DNA of 64,000 bases, taken from contig SVIV01000001.1 in the NCBI GenBank assembly GCA_015069325.1, positions 294,052-358,051 on the forward strand, read 5' to 3'. The notes under the pieces were generated by a model, which made no database searches, was not told the origin of the DNA, and saw only the letters and a program-made list of their open reading frames with translations. Every line of letters begins with the position of its first letter. Position 1 is the stretch's first letter. This stretch comes from Clostridiales bacterium (GTDB taxonomy: Bacteria > Bacillota > Clostridia > Christensenellales > UBA1242). Positions 1 to 8,933 of this stretch are shown piece after piece. A program made the position numbers and the translations under genes.

Positions 1-213
1 AATGCCGTTCGTGGTTATGTAAATTCAGATATTGTTGTTATGCCTGAAACAAAACGTTTTAAATCGACTAAAACTGACGGGATTGATGATATGATTGAAG
101 AAGGGTATAAGGCAACAATTGATATTATGCCACAAATTATGGAACTGTTTACACGCAAAAAGCGTTCAAAATTTAAATTTGTTCCGCCAAAGGATATTAA
201 AATAATAAAATAA
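1..213 (+). CDS. C-terminal end of a patatin-like phospholipase (partial)
   Basis: The reading frame is open from the first base and encodes 70 residues ending in TAA at 211-213. The tail resembles the end of patatin/RssA-type serine lipid hydrolases: a segment like DIVVMPETKRF followed by a helix such as MIEEGYKAT, which in that family closes the alpha/beta domain. The catalytic Ser and Asp lie outside the window, so the assignment rests on this short tail alone. The stop overlaps the start of the next gene by one base, which suggests translational coupling. Confidence 0.5.
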   Translation, partial: NAVRGYVNSDIVVMPETKRFKSTKTDGIDDMIEEGYKATIDIMPQIMELFTRKKRSKFKFVPPKDIKIIK

Positions 214-1301
214 TGAATAATCAAAAACCTAATTTGTTTGCAAAAGATACAACTAAATTTAATCAACTTATTTTTAAAGTTAGCATAACGTTGTTTATTG
301 CTATTATTTTTGTTGTCTTCTTTTTATCATTTGGTGGGCTTGCGACTTTTGAACCTGCTAGATATGTTGACTATTTTAAAAATTACGAGTTTCAATTGCA
401 TACTATTGATGTTGAAAATGGAGACGCTTTTTTATTGAGGCTTCCTAATGATAAAGTAATGCTGATTGATTGTGGTGATAGCGAGTATGAAGATAGGGTT
501 TTGTCTTATATAAGTCAGTTTATGAAAAGTGAAAATCTTCAAAAAATAGACTATTTTATTCTCACGCATACAGATAGCGATCATATTGGAAATGCATCGG
601 CAATTATAAATAAATTTAATGTTGTAAATTTGTATAGGCCCAAGATTTATTCAAAAGATGAAGAAAAGTTGTTGTCACAAAATGAAGGTTATAAAGTCGA
701 GAGTTCAAAGACCTATAATGATGTAATTTTGTCGGCATATGCCAAGGGGTGCAATATTATATTTAATGAAGCGGGTCTGTCAATTTCATTGTCGTATTGT
801 CAGATAGATTTTTTGTCGCCGAATTTGAATGACTATGCAAATGACAATGATTATAGTGCAGTGGTTATGCTAAAATATTTTTCTACAAAAATTTTATTTA
901 TGGGCGATGCTAGCAGTCAAGTAGAAGAATCATTAATCGATAAGTATGGCAACGATTTGCAAGCAGATATCCTAAAGATAGGACATCACGGGTCAAAGAG
1001 TTCCACTTCAAACGAATTTTTGCAAGCGGTGAAGCCTAAATATGCAATTTTATCGTGTGGCGATAATTCTTCAATTTTACCAAATAATGAAGTGATTACA
1101 TTACTTGAAAATAATAATATACATATTCTTTCTACAATGAAATTGCAAAATTTTGCGATATCTATTTATTTGGGAGATATAGCTTTTAAAGCGCAGGACG
1201 CGTATTTTAATTACTGGGCAATCATCTTTGTTGTGTTGACCATTGTGGTTGTAATTTTGTTTAAAATTGATTTTTCGCCTAATAAAGTAACTAAAAAATG
1301 A
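213..1301 (+). CDS. ComEC/Rec2-type metallo-beta-lactamase-fold hydrolase, membrane anchored
   Basis: This 362-residue protein has an N-terminal membrane segment (about residues 20-42), a metallo-beta-lactamase domain and a second membrane segment near residues 335-355. The metal-binding signature THTDSDH is at 118-124, followed by a GDAS element and the HH pair at 258-259 (GHHGSKSS). These match the extracytoplasmic nuclease-like domain of ComEC. The multi-spanning competence channel and the OB domain are absent, so it is a stand-alone ComEC-like hydrolase and not a full DNA-uptake channel. The substrate is unknown; DNA or a phosphodiester is the family expectation. It starts inside the stop codon of the upstream gene. 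Confidence 0.8.
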   Translation: MNNQKPNLFAKDTTKFNQLIFKVSITLFIAIIFVVFFLSFGGLATFEPARYVDYFKNYEFQLHTIDVENGDAFLLRLPNDKVMLIDCGDSEYEDRVLSYISQFMKSENLQKIDYFILTHTDSDHIGNASAIINKFNVVNLYRPKIYSKDEEKLLSQNEGYKVESSKTYNDVILSAYAKGCNIIFNEAGLSISLSYCQIDFLSPNLNDYANDNDYSAVVMLKYFSTKILFMGDASSQVEESLIDKYGNDLQADILKIGHHGSKSSTSNEFLQAVKPKYAILSCGDNSSILPNNEVITLLENNNIHILSTMKLQNFAISIYLGDIAFKAQDAYFNYWAIIFVVLTIVVVILFKIDFSPNKVTKK

Positions 1302-1320
1302 TAAATTGATTTAATTTAAT

Positions 1321-1348
1321 TTGATAATTGGTGTTTTTGTGTTATCAT
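1321..1348 (+). promoter_or_regulatory. Sigma-A promoter giving a leaderless transcript
   Basis: TTGATA at 1321-1326 and TATCAT at 1343-1348 are separated by 16 nt. The predicted transcription start falls at about 1355, which is the ATG of the next gene. There is no ribosome binding site. Confidence 0.6.
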
Positions 1349-1354
1349 ATTAAT

Positions 1355-1822
1355 ATGGATAAATCAATCAATATAATTTTAGTTTCACTAAATGATAAAT
1401 TTTGTAAATCTGTGGGCATTCAGTTGTCGGATACCCTAGAAATGTTTAGTGCAAATTGTGAAGAACTCATTATTTATGATTTGATTAATCCAAAAGAAGT
1501 TTTACAAAAATGCGGAATAGAATATCTTAGAAAGAGAGAAAAAGCGGTCGTTAAGAATTGCAGTGAATATGAAAATACTGTGATAACTGTAAGTTATGAT
1601 TTGTTTAAATCTTATAGTGATTTGTTTAATCGTTCGCTTAAAGTTTATATAAAGTTGCCACAAGGCAAACAAGATAAAGTTCCAAACTCTTTGGATTATG
1701 TTGTTCGTGATGAGTTGTTGACTAAAAATAGCGACATTACTGTTGAACTGGAACAAAAATCAAACAAAAAGTGCATTGATTTACTATTAAAAAAATTGGG
1801 AGATTATTATGAAAATTGCTGA
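1355..1822 (+). CDS. Shikimate-kinase-like protein lacking the P-loop
   Basis: This 155-residue protein starts at ATG 1355; an upstream in-frame start at 1328 would lie inside the promoter. The middle resembles shikimate kinase: an element like GIEYLRKREKAVVK corresponds to the family's GE-x-x-FR-x-x-E motif, and ENTVITV corresponds to the strand before the glycine-rich loop. The Walker A loop expected near residues 9-17 (G-x-x-x-GKS) is replaced by SLNDKFCKS, and the later GGG motif is VSYD. Kinase activity is therefore unlikely. It overlaps the transketolase start by 14 bases and so is co-translated with it. A regulatory or structural role is possible but is inference. Confidence 0.5.
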   Translation: MDKSINIILVSLNDKFCKSVGIQLSDTLEMFSANCEELIIYDLINPKEVLQKCGIEYLRKREKAVVKNCSEYENTVITVSYDLFKSYSDLFNRSLKVYIKLPQGKQDKVPNSLDYVVRDELLTKNSDITVELEQKSNKKCIDLLLKKLGDYYENC

Positions 1823-3770
1823 AAAAACATTAAATTATGTTAAGTCATTGACTGCTCAGTCGATAGCTGTTGCAAAAAATGGACATACGGGTTCTTGTCT
1901 CGGTGCAAGTGCAATAATGCTTGCATTATTTAAAGACCATTATAATTTTGATGTTTCTGATACTGATTTCTTGAATAGAGATAGATTTATTTTGTCAGCA
2001 GGTCATATTAGCCCGTTGTATTATACAATGCTATCTTTGTTTGGGTTTGATGTTTCGTTGCAAGACTTAAAGGATCTGCGTAAAATGGGCAGTAAAACCC
2101 CAGCATATGCCGAATATCGTGTGACTGATGGCGTTGAATCGACTACGGGATTGCAAGGGCAGGGAGTAGCAAATGCAGTGGGCTCAGCCATTGCACAGGC
2201 AATGCTTGCTGAAAGATTTAATAGTGTAGGCTTTCCTATCATCAATCATTATACATATTGCCTTGTTGGAGATGGTGATTTAATGGAAGGCTGCGTTCAA
2301 GAAGCCTGCAGTTTGGCAGGAACGCTAAGTTTGAATAAATTAATTTTATTATATGATTCCAACGATGCCACTATGGACGGGACATTAAGCGCATCAAATA
2401 GAGAAAGTGTGGCAAGAAAGTTTAAAGCTATGGGCTGGAACGTAATTCGCTGCTTGAAAGGTAATCGTTATTCTTCTTGCTCAAAGGCAATAGCCCTTGC
2501 TAAAAGATCGCTTAAACCAACGATTGTAATATTCAAAACGACCATAGGAATAGGGACATCAAAAGAAGGAACCTCATCTATTCATAGTGCAGTTTTGACA
2601 GAAGAAGAACTTAAAAGATTTAATAAGTCTCTTGAAGTATTTGAAAATTTTTATGTTCCAAACGATGTTCGTGATTGGTGTATGGCAACAACAAGAAAGG
2701 GGAAACTTCTTCACGAACAATGGAATCAAGATTTGGCAGTTTATGCAACATCAAACCCTGTATTATACAGAGAATTTAATTCTTTTTTTGATAAGAAAAA
2801 ATTAGATATCGAAAAATTTGCACGAAATAGCTATAAATGGGAAGGGTTAAGCGGACGAGAACTCAATAATGTCGTGCTTAATGAACTTAGTCAAAAGTTT
2901 AGTGCGATTGTTGGTGGAAATGCGGATTGTGGTTTAATTACAAAATCCAATATTGAAAATGCAGGATATTTTTCAACAGCAAATAGAAGGGGAAAAAACA
3001 TTCATTTTGGTAGTCGCGAACAAGCTATGGCGGGAATTTGCAACGGTATTGCGCTATATGAAGATTTTTATCCGTTTGCAAGCACAACACTCGCGTATGC
3101 TTCTTATATGATGTCTGCTATTAGGCTTTCTGCAATAATGAAATTAAATACAATGTATATGTTTACTTCTGACAGCATCAAGATTGGACAGGAAAGTGTG
3201 GCGAATTTGCCTATAGAACAACTTGCTTGTCTTCGTTCGGTGGTAGGATTAAACGTTTATAGACCTTGTGATGGCAATGAATTATTAGCAGGATATCAAA
3301 CGCATTTTGAAAAAGGCGGCCCAACGGCGTTTGTTCTTTCACAAGAGAGAATGCCTTCAGTTGAAGGTAAGTATGAACAAGCTTTGCAAGGTGGGTATAT
3401 TTTAGTTCCTGCAAAGGCAAATGCGGACATTGTGATTTACGCATCAGGTAGTGAAGTTGGGCTTGCATTAAAAGTAGCAGAATCGCTTAAAAAACAATAT
3501 GATGTGTCTGTTGTATCAATGCCTTGCACGCAAATATTTGACAAACAGTCAGATTCATATAAGGCAAAGGTAATGCAAAAGTCGGCAAAATTGCAGGTCG
3601 CAATCGAAGCGTCAAATGATAATATTTGGTATAAATATGTGGGAAGTGATGGACTGGTTGTTTCTGTTGACAACTATGCAAAATGCGGAAATGGCGAAGA
3701 AGTTTATAAAAGTTTTGGATTTGATGAGAAAGAGATTGTTAGAAAAATCATCAAAAAACTTGCAAATTAG
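1809..3770 (+). CDS. tkt: Transketolase
   Basis: Full-length 653-residue transketolase of the non-oxidative pentose phosphate pathway, which moves two-carbon ketol units between sugar phosphates using thiamine diphosphate. The N-terminal domain has the GHTGS start and the diphosphate/Mg motif GDGDLMEG at about residue 154. The pyrimidine-binding domain (FGSREQAMAGICNG) and the C-terminal transketolase domain follow. The ribosome binding site GGGAGA lies 6 nt before the ATG, inside the end of the upstream gene. In anaerobes lacking the oxidative branch this enzyme supplies pentoses from glycolytic intermediates. Confidence 0.93.
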   Translation: MKIAEKTLNYVKSLTAQSIAVAKNGHTGSCLGASAIMLALFKDHYNFDVSDTDFLNRDRFILSAGHISPLYYTMLSLFGFDVSLQDLKDLRKMGSKTPAYAEYRVTDGVESTTGLQGQGVANAVGSAIAQAMLAERFNSVGFPIINHYTYCLVGDGDLMEGCVQEACSLAGTLSLNKLILLYDSNDATMDGTLSASNRESVARKFKAMGWNVIRCLKGNRYSSCSKAIALAKRSLKPTIVIFKTTIGIGTSKEGTSSIHSAVLTEEELKRFNKSLEVFENFYVPNDVRDWCMATTRKGKLLHEQWNQDLAVYATSNPVLYREFNSFFDKKKLDIEKFARNSYKWEGLSGRELNNVVLNELSQKFSAIVGGNADCGLITKSNIENAGYFSTANRRGKNIHFGSREQAMAGICNGIALYEDFYPFASTTLAYASYMMSAIRLSAIMKLNTMYMFTSDSIKIGQESVANLPIEQLACLRSVVGLNVYRPCDGNELLAGYQTHFEKGGPTAFVLSQERMPSVEGKYEQALQGGYILVPAKANADIVIYASGSEVGLALKVAESLKKQYDVSVVSMPCTQIFDKQSDSYKAKVMQKSAKLQVAIEASNDNIWYKYVGSDGLVVSVDNYAKCGNGEEVYKSFGFDEKEIVRKIIKKLAN

Positions 3771-3851
3771 CCAAAATTTTACAAACTTATGAAATGATTT
3801 TAAAACATTAAACAACACCTTTTTAGTATAATATACAAAGAGGTGTTTTTT

Positions 3852-4748
3852 ATGTTTGTAAAAAAGAGTTTAATTTTAAAATCGATGGACGGCAGTGAAA
3901 AAAAAGCGATTTTGACGATGGAAAACCATGGATATGAAACAAAAGGGAAATTAAGATTATACAATTTTCCATCTGAACCTTTAGGGATCATTAGTTTGGG
4001 AATATATACCGAAGGAAAGGTTGAAAAAGCGGGACTTACGAGATGTGAAAATATGCTATATTCGTTTGTTTGTAATCTTAAAAATTTACCACAGAATTTT
4101 TCTTGTGCTGTTGTTAATTTTTCAAAAGGAGATTTTCAGCCTATTTTATATGGCAATAGCAATGGCCTGACTCAAGAAAGTGTATTTGATAATGTAGTGT
4201 TGGCTCTCCAAGAAAGCACAAGTATGAAGGAAGTGGAAAGCATTCTTGATGATAATAATATAGATTATGAAGATGAATTAAAACAAGAGATACAAGGGGA
4301 ATTAGATAAATGCTTAGGTGACTGCGACAACTGTGAATATAAAAAGTTTTACTTTGAACAAAAACTGGCTCAAAGTCAAGCAATCGATGAGCCGAGCAAA
4401 GAAGACGGACTTAATTTTTACAAAGAAATCAAATCTCAGATTGAAGACTTGTTTGAAAAAAATCCAACAGAAGAATATTTGCAGAATTTAATACCTAATT
4501 CTAAGTGGGTTAAGGTCAAGGTAGACGAAAATGATAATTTCTATGTGCTTGGATTAATTTATGAAGACGATCAACTGAAATATATTTGTTATGGAGTTCC
4601 CGGTGTTTATCAAGAAACTCCGCCTCGACAACTTTCAGGTTATCCAGTTTGGTTTGCTTTAGATGAAAACAATCCGCAAAATTTTGGATATTGGCTTAGC
4701 TATCAAGACGCATCAAGCGGGGAAAGTGTAAAAGCAATTGTTGTATAG
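3852..4748 (+). CDS. Uncharacterised protein with a Cx3Cx2C cluster
   Basis: I do not recognise this 298-residue protein. ATG 3852 is chosen because GAGGTG at 3840-3845 sits 6 nt upstream. The N-terminal 110 residues look like a compact beta-rich domain (repeated LRLYNFP, LGIISLGIY, SCAVVNF strands). A cysteine cluster follows at C154, C158 and C161, then an acidic helical linker. The C-terminal beta domain ends in aromatic-rich strands (YPVWFALDE, FGYWLSYQDA). There is no signal peptide or membrane segment. The cysteines may bind a metal with other ligands, but this is a guess. TATAAT at 3827-3832 is a probable -10 box. Confidence 0.6.
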   Translation: MFVKKSLILKSMDGSEKKAILTMENHGYETKGKLRLYNFPSEPLGIISLGIYTEGKVEKAGLTRCENMLYSFVCNLKNLPQNFSCAVVNFSKGDFQPILYGNSNGLTQESVFDNVVLALQESTSMKEVESILDDNNIDYEDELKQEIQGELDKCLGDCDNCEYKKFYFEQKLAQSQAIDEPSKEDGLNFYKEIKSQIEDLFEKNPTEEYLQNLIPNSKWVKVKVDENDNFYVLGLIYEDDQLKYICYGVPGVYQETPPRQLSGYPVWFALDENNPQNFGYWLSYQDASSGESVKAIVV

Positions 4749-4755
4749 GTGAAAT

Positions 4756-4881
4756 ATGAGAATAATTTTGATTGTATTGTTTACAATGTTGGCGATTGTG
4801 CCATTTGTTTTGGCTGTGGCTTGCTTGGTTAAAGCGTCAAAACAGAAGAAATTATCAAATAGGAATAAACCGCAGACTTAG
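4756..4881 (+). CDS. 41-residue single-span membrane peptide
   Basis: A short frame starts at ATG 4756, 7 bases after the preceding stop, with AGGTGA overlapping that stop as ribosome binding site. It encodes 41 residues: one hydrophobic helix (about residues 3-25) followed by a basic tail (KASKQKKLSNRNK). The composition and a good Shine-Dalgarno sequence suggest a real small membrane protein co-expressed with the gene before it. No function can be assigned. Confidence 0.5.
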   Translation: MRIILIVLFTMLAIVPFVLAVACLVKASKQKKLSNRNKPQT

Positions 4882-4995
4882 TATGTTGTATAGCGGATTA
4901 TTAAATGCTTTTTAAGCTTAATATTATACTTTTGATGCAATGGGATTTTGATTGGTAGTATTGCACGCATTAAAATTTGTGATAAAAACATAAAT

Positions 4996-5026
4996 AAAAA
5001 AGTTGGGTTGATTCCCAACTTTTTTG
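4996..5026. terminator. Bidirectional intrinsic terminator
   Basis: An AGTTGGG/CCCAACT stem with a 6-nt loop is flanked by A and T runs, so it can act on both strands. It separates the convergent plus-strand genes from the phosphodiesterase gene. Confidence 0.8.
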
Positions 5027-5052
5027 CAATATTGTATAGTCTATGTTCAATT

Positions 5053-5781
5053 TTAAATAGTAGGTTCAAAATTTTCAAAAATGATGTTATCGCAGTGCTT
5101 TACAACTTTTAAGTATTCGCTTTGACTTCGCACCGTCCAAGCAAGAAGTGGAAGCTTTTTATACTTTCTTACGTATATATTAGGAAGTTTCTTTGCTTCA
5201 TAGGCGATAAAGTCAGGGTGGCTGATTTTTTTGTTCATAAGCATTCTTTTAAGGGCATATCTTTTAAAGAAAGAAAGCTTTTCACCTTTAAAATAGCCTG
5301 CAAGCTGTCCACGAAGAATATGTGGGGCGTGCTTATAAAAATATTCTAAAACATAAGGATTAAATGATTGGATTGCATATTCTCCCTTATAATCTTTTAA
5401 TGTTTCAATTACTGCCTTTTCAAGCTGACCTACTTTATCATTGTTTTTAATTTCAATCAAAAGCGGAACTCGTCCATTCACGAAAGTTAATACATCTTCA
5501 AGAGTTGGAATATGTTCTTCGGTGCCTTTTAGTTTTAAAAGGCTTAAATCTGCTTTATTTAAAAATTTCACATATCCATCATTTTCGGTAAGGCGAGAAA
5601 GTGCCTCATCGTGAAAAATGATAACAGTTCCGTCAGCAATAATTCTTACGTCAAGCTCAATAGCATAACCCGCATTAATAGCTTTTTCAAAAGCGGATAA
5701 TGAATTTTCAGGAGTTGCTTTATCGTGCAATCCACGATGAGCAATAGGTTGCTGAACTAGCCAAGAATTAAATAAATCCAT
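5053..5781 (-). CDS. Glycerophosphodiester phosphodiesterase family protein
   Basis: This 242-residue cytoplasmic GDPD hydrolyses glycerophosphodiesters to glycerol 3-phosphate and an alcohol. Family motifs are IAHRG followed by PENSL, the metal ligands ELDV, and FHDE. A TIM-barrel layout continues through the LIEIK strand to the C-terminal LLAWTVRS and IIFENF. ATG 5781 is chosen because GAGGTG precedes it; the longer in-frame start at 5832 has no such site. It is a single-gene unit ending at the shared terminator near 5000. Confidence 0.88.
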   Translation of the reverse strand: MDLFNSWLVQQPIAHRGLHDKATPENSLSAFEKAINAGYAIELDVRIIADGTVIIFHDEALSRLTENDGYVKFLNKADLSLLKLKGTEEHIPTLEDVLTFVNGRVPLLIEIKNNDKVGQLEKAVIETLKDYKGEYAIQSFNPYVLEYFYKHAPHILRGQLAGYFKGEKLSFFKRYALKRMLMNKKISHPDFIAYEAKKLPNIYVRKYKKLPLLAWTVRSQSEYLKVVKHCDNIIFENFEPTI

Positions 5782-5908
5782 ATTCACCTCAAAATATTTA
5801 TATATAATTAATATATCATAACTAACGGTCAAAATAAAAGCGATTTTTTGCCTTTTTCAAAAAAATATTGTTTTCTTGCATTATTATATGCTATTTTTTA
5901 AAAAACAA

Positions 5909-5937
5909 TTGATTTCTTAATAAAAAATAGATATAAT
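5909..5937 (+). promoter_or_regulatory. lepA promoter, leaderless
   Basis: TTGATT (5909-5914), a 17-nt spacer and a perfect TATAAT (5932-5937). The predicted transcription start (5944-5945) coincides with the lepA ATG, and no Shine-Dalgarno sequence exists. Confidence 0.75.
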
Positions 5938-5944
5938 CTAGAGT

Positions 5945-7750
5945 ATGGAAAGAATAAAGAAAATACGAAATTTTTGCATTGTGGCACATATTGATCACGG
6001 CAAATCAACTTTGGCGGATAGATTAATTGAAAAAACAGGCACACTTGCAAAAAGAGATATGCAAGAACAATTGTTAGATTCAATGGAACTTGAAAGAGAA
6101 AAGGGCATTACCATTAAACTCACTCCTACTAAAATGAACTATACTCTTGATGGCGAAGAATATGAACTCAACTTAATTGATACCCCAGGACACGTGGATT
6201 TTACTTATGAAGTTTCACGTTCTTTGGCAGCCAGTGAAGGTGCGATTTTAATTGTTGATGCATCTCAAGGAGTGGAAGCACAAACACTTGCAAATGCTTA
6301 TCTTGCAATAGATAACAATTTAGAGATACTGCCAGTTGTAAATAAAATAGACCTTCCTTCAGCAAGACCAGAAGAAGTAAAACAAGAAGTTGAAGATGTT
6401 GTGGGAATTCCTGCAATGCACGCACCTTGCATTTCTGCAAAAGAAGGCACTAATATTGAGCAGGTTTTAGAAATGATTGTCAAAGAGTTTCCTTCGCCAA
6501 CAGGTGATGAAAATGGCAAGCTGAAGGCACTTATATTTGATAGTTATTATGATAATTTCAAGGGGGCAATTTGTCTTGTCCGCCTTTTTGATGGATCTTT
6601 AAAGGTTGGCGATAAAATTAAAATGATGCAGACTGGCAAAGTATATGATGTCATCGAAGTTGGTGTATTTGTGCCAAACGCAAAAGCGGTTGACATTCTT
6701 AAAGCTGGCGATGTTGGGTATCTTGCGTGTTCTATTAAAACAATCAGCGACGTTGCGGTTGGAGATACCATAACAAAGGTTGATGACCCGATTGATGAAG
6801 CGTTGCCGGGATATAAACAAGTGCAACCGGTTGTATTTTGCGGAATTTTCCCAGTTGACGGAGCAAAGTATGAAGAGCTTAAAGAAGGTCTTGAGAAATT
6901 GAAATTAAACGATGCTTCACTGCAATTTACGCCAGAAGTATCCCAAGCACTTGGTTTTGGGTTCCGCTGTGGGTTCCTAGGGCTTTTGCATCTTGAAATT
7001 ATTACAGAACGACTTGAAAGAGAATTTGATTTAGATATTATTACAACAGCACCAAGCGTGTTTTATCACGTGCATAAAACAAATGGAGAAATGATTGAAC
7101 TTTCAAATCCATCATCACTTCCAAATGTTGTTGAGATTGATTATATAGAAGAACCTATTGTTAAAGCAAGTGTATTTGCGCCACCTGAGTATGTAGGGGC
7201 GATTATGGAATTATGCCAAGAAAAACGTGGCATCTATAAAGATCTTACTTATCTTGATGCAAACAGAGTTCGTTTAAATTATACACTGCCTTTAGGAGAA
7301 ATCATTTATGACTTCTTTGATAGTTTAAAGTCAAGGACGAAAGGTTATGCAAGTTTTGACTATGAAATGGCCGGCTATGAAGAAAGTGATCTAGTAAAAG
7401 TGGACATTCTCTTAAACGGAGAGAGATGCGATGCTCTTTCTATTATTGTGTTTAAAGATAGGGCATATACAAGGGGAAGAGCTTTAGTTGAAAAACTGAA
7501 GAAGATTATTCCTAGACAACTTTTTGAAGTGCCAATTCAGGCGGCAGTTGGCGGAAAGATAATTGCAAGAGAAACAATTAAAGCGATGAGAAAAGACGTG
7601 CTTGCAAAATGTTATGGTGGAGACGTTACAAGAAAACGCAAACTTCTTGAAAAACAAAAAGAAGGGAAAAAGAGAATGAGAAAGGTGGGCTCTGTTGAAA
7701 TCCCTTCAGAAGCATTTATGTCAATCTTAAAACTCGATGACGGAGAGTAA
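5945..7750 (+). CDS. lepA: Elongation factor 4 (LepA), ribosome back-translocase GTPase
   Basis: Full-length LepA of 601 residues. The G domain has AHIDHGKST (G1), the switch region with [14 protein letters not shown] (G3) and NKIDLP (G4). Domains II and III follow, then the LepA-specific C-terminal domain ([24 protein letters not shown]). EF4 binds stalled ribosomes and promotes back-translocation or helps assembly. It is the first gene of a two-gene unit with hemW and appears to be translated from a leaderless mRNA. Confidence 0.95.
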   Translation: MERIKKIRNFCIVAHIDHGKSTLADRLIEKTGTLAKRDMQEQLLDSMELEREKGITIKLTPTKMNYTLDGEEYELNLIDTPGHVDFTYEVSRSLAASEGAILIVDASQGVEAQTLANAYLAIDNNLEILPVVNKIDLPSARPEEVKQEVEDVVGIPAMHAPCISAKEGTNIEQVLEMIVKEFPSPTGDENGKLKALIFDSYYDNFKGAICLVRLFDGSLKVGDKIKMMQTGKVYDVIEVGVFVPNAKAVDILKAGDVGYLACSIKTISDVAVGDTITKVDDPIDEALPGYKQVQPVVFCGIFPVDGAKYEELKEGLEKLKLNDASLQFTPEVSQALGFGFRCGFLGLLHLEIITERLEREFDLDIITTAPSVFYHVHKTNGEMIELSNPSSLPNVVEIDYIEEPIVKASVFAPPEYVGAIMELCQEKRGIYKDLTYLDANRVRLNYTLPLGEIIYDFFDSLKSRTKGYASFDYEMAGYEESDLVKVDILLNGERCDALSIIVFKDRAYTRGRALVEKLKKIIPRQLFEVPIQAAVGGKIIARETIKAMRKDVLAKCYGGDVTRKRKLLEKQKEGKKRMRKVGSVEIPSEAFMSILKLDDGE

Positions 7751-7751
7751 A

Positions 7752-8843
7752 ATGTTGGGCGTTTATATTCACATTCCTTTTTGCGAAAGTAAGTGCAATT
7801 ATTGTGCTTTTTCATCTTTTGTGAAAAGTAAAGAAGAACAACGACATTATATAACCAAATTAATTGAAGAAATAAATTCTTATAATGGCGAAAGTGAGAT
7901 TGATACTATTTACATAGGTGGCGGAACTCCTAGTATATTAGATGAAGACCTGTTTGTTATGCTTGCAAATGCAATTAAAAAGAAATTTAATTTGCTTGAG
8001 AATTATGAGTGGACTATTGAAGCAAATCCTTGCTCTCTTAGCGAAGAAAAACTGGTTTGTTATAAGAATAACGGTGTAAACAGAATTTCATTAGGTGTGC
8101 AAAGTTTATTAGATGAGCAACTTCAGTTTGCAGGAAGAAAACATAACCGCGAAATGGCGATAAACGCAATTCAACTTGCCAAAAAATATATTGATAATGT
8201 TTCTTGTGATTTGCTTATAGGATTGAAAGGGATGAATAGGGAAAACTTTTTATCTCAAATTCAAACATTGGCAAATCTAGAAATATCGCATATTTCTGCA
8301 TATATGCTTCAAGTAGAGAATGGAACTCCGCTTTTTAAAATGGTTGAAAGAGATAAATATCTTCTACCCGATGAAGATGAAAGCGTTGATGTTTACAATG
8401 AAATGGTGCTTGTGCTGAAGAATTTAGGATATGACCGTTATGAAGTTTCAAATTTTGCTAAGAAAGAAAAGGAAAGCAGACATAACTTCAAGTATTGGAC
8501 GGGAGACGACTATATTGGTTTTGGGCTTGGTGCACACTCCTATCTACAAGGAAGAAGATTTGCAAATTCATCAAATTTTGAAGATTATTATTCTGGAAAG
8601 CTTGCAATAGAAGAAGTTTTGACAGAAAATCAACTTTTAGAAGAACATATTATGTTGGGACTTCGTTGCAAAAATGGTATCAGTAAAGAGTTTTTATTGA
8701 AAAAAGATTATGATATCAAGAAAAACGAAAATTATTTACTCTTCTTGAGTCAAGGAATTTTAATTGATAAAGGAGATAAAATATATTTAAATCCAGATTT
8801 TTACGGGGTAAACAATTATATAATTGTTCAATTATTGCCTTAA
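7752..8843 (+). CDS. hemW: Radical SAM protein HemW (heme chaperone / coproporphyrinogen oxidase-like)
   Basis: This 363-residue radical SAM protein has the cluster motif CESKCNYCAF near the N terminus, then GGGTPS, EANPCS and a C-terminal HemN-type domain. ATG 7752 is preferred because GGAG at 7742-7745 lies 6 nt upstream; an in-frame ATG at 7737 overlaps lepA. A CNYC motif lacking the extra cysteine of HemN is typical of HemW, a heme-binding protein without proven coproporphyrinogen dehydrogenase activity. The lepA-hemW pairing is common in Firmicutes. Confidence 0.85.
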   Translation: MLGVYIHIPFCESKCNYCAFSSFVKSKEEQRHYITKLIEEINSYNGESEIDTIYIGGGTPSILDEDLFVMLANAIKKKFNLLENYEWTIEANPCSLSEEKLVCYKNNGVNRISLGVQSLLDEQLQFAGRKHNREMAINAIQLAKKYIDNVSCDLLIGLKGMNRENFLSQIQTLANLEISHISAYMLQVENGTPLFKMVERDKYLLPDEDESVDVYNEMVLVLKNLGYDRYEVSNFAKKEKESRHNFKYWTGDDYIGFGLGAHSYLQGRRFANSSNFEDYYSGKLAIEEVLTENQLLEEHIMLGLRCKNGISKEFLLKKDYDIKKNENYLLFLSQGILIDKGDKIYLNPDFYGVNNYIIVQLLP

Positions 8844-8846
8844 ATT

Positions 8847-8886
8847 AAAAAAGATTGCAAAAAATACTTGCAATCTTCTTTTTTTT
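8847..8886 (+). terminator. Intrinsic terminator after hemW
   Basis: A GATTGCAA/TTGCAATC stem is followed by a T-rich tract. Its right arm also provides the -35 hexamer of the ylxM promoter. Confidence 0.8.
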
Positions 8887-8896
8887 GTGCTAGAAT
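8868..8896 (+). promoter_or_regulatory. ylxM-ffh operon promoter and 5' hairpin
   Basis: TTGCAA (8868-8873), a 17-nt spacer and TAGAAT (8891-8896). The transcript starts near 8903 and begins with a GTAAAG/CTTTAC hairpin at about 8904-8923, a few bases before the start codon, which lacks a clear Shine-Dalgarno sequence. Confidence 0.6.
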
Positions 8897-8933
8897 AGAC
8901 CTGTAAAGTAAAAATGCTTTACAAAACAAAGTT

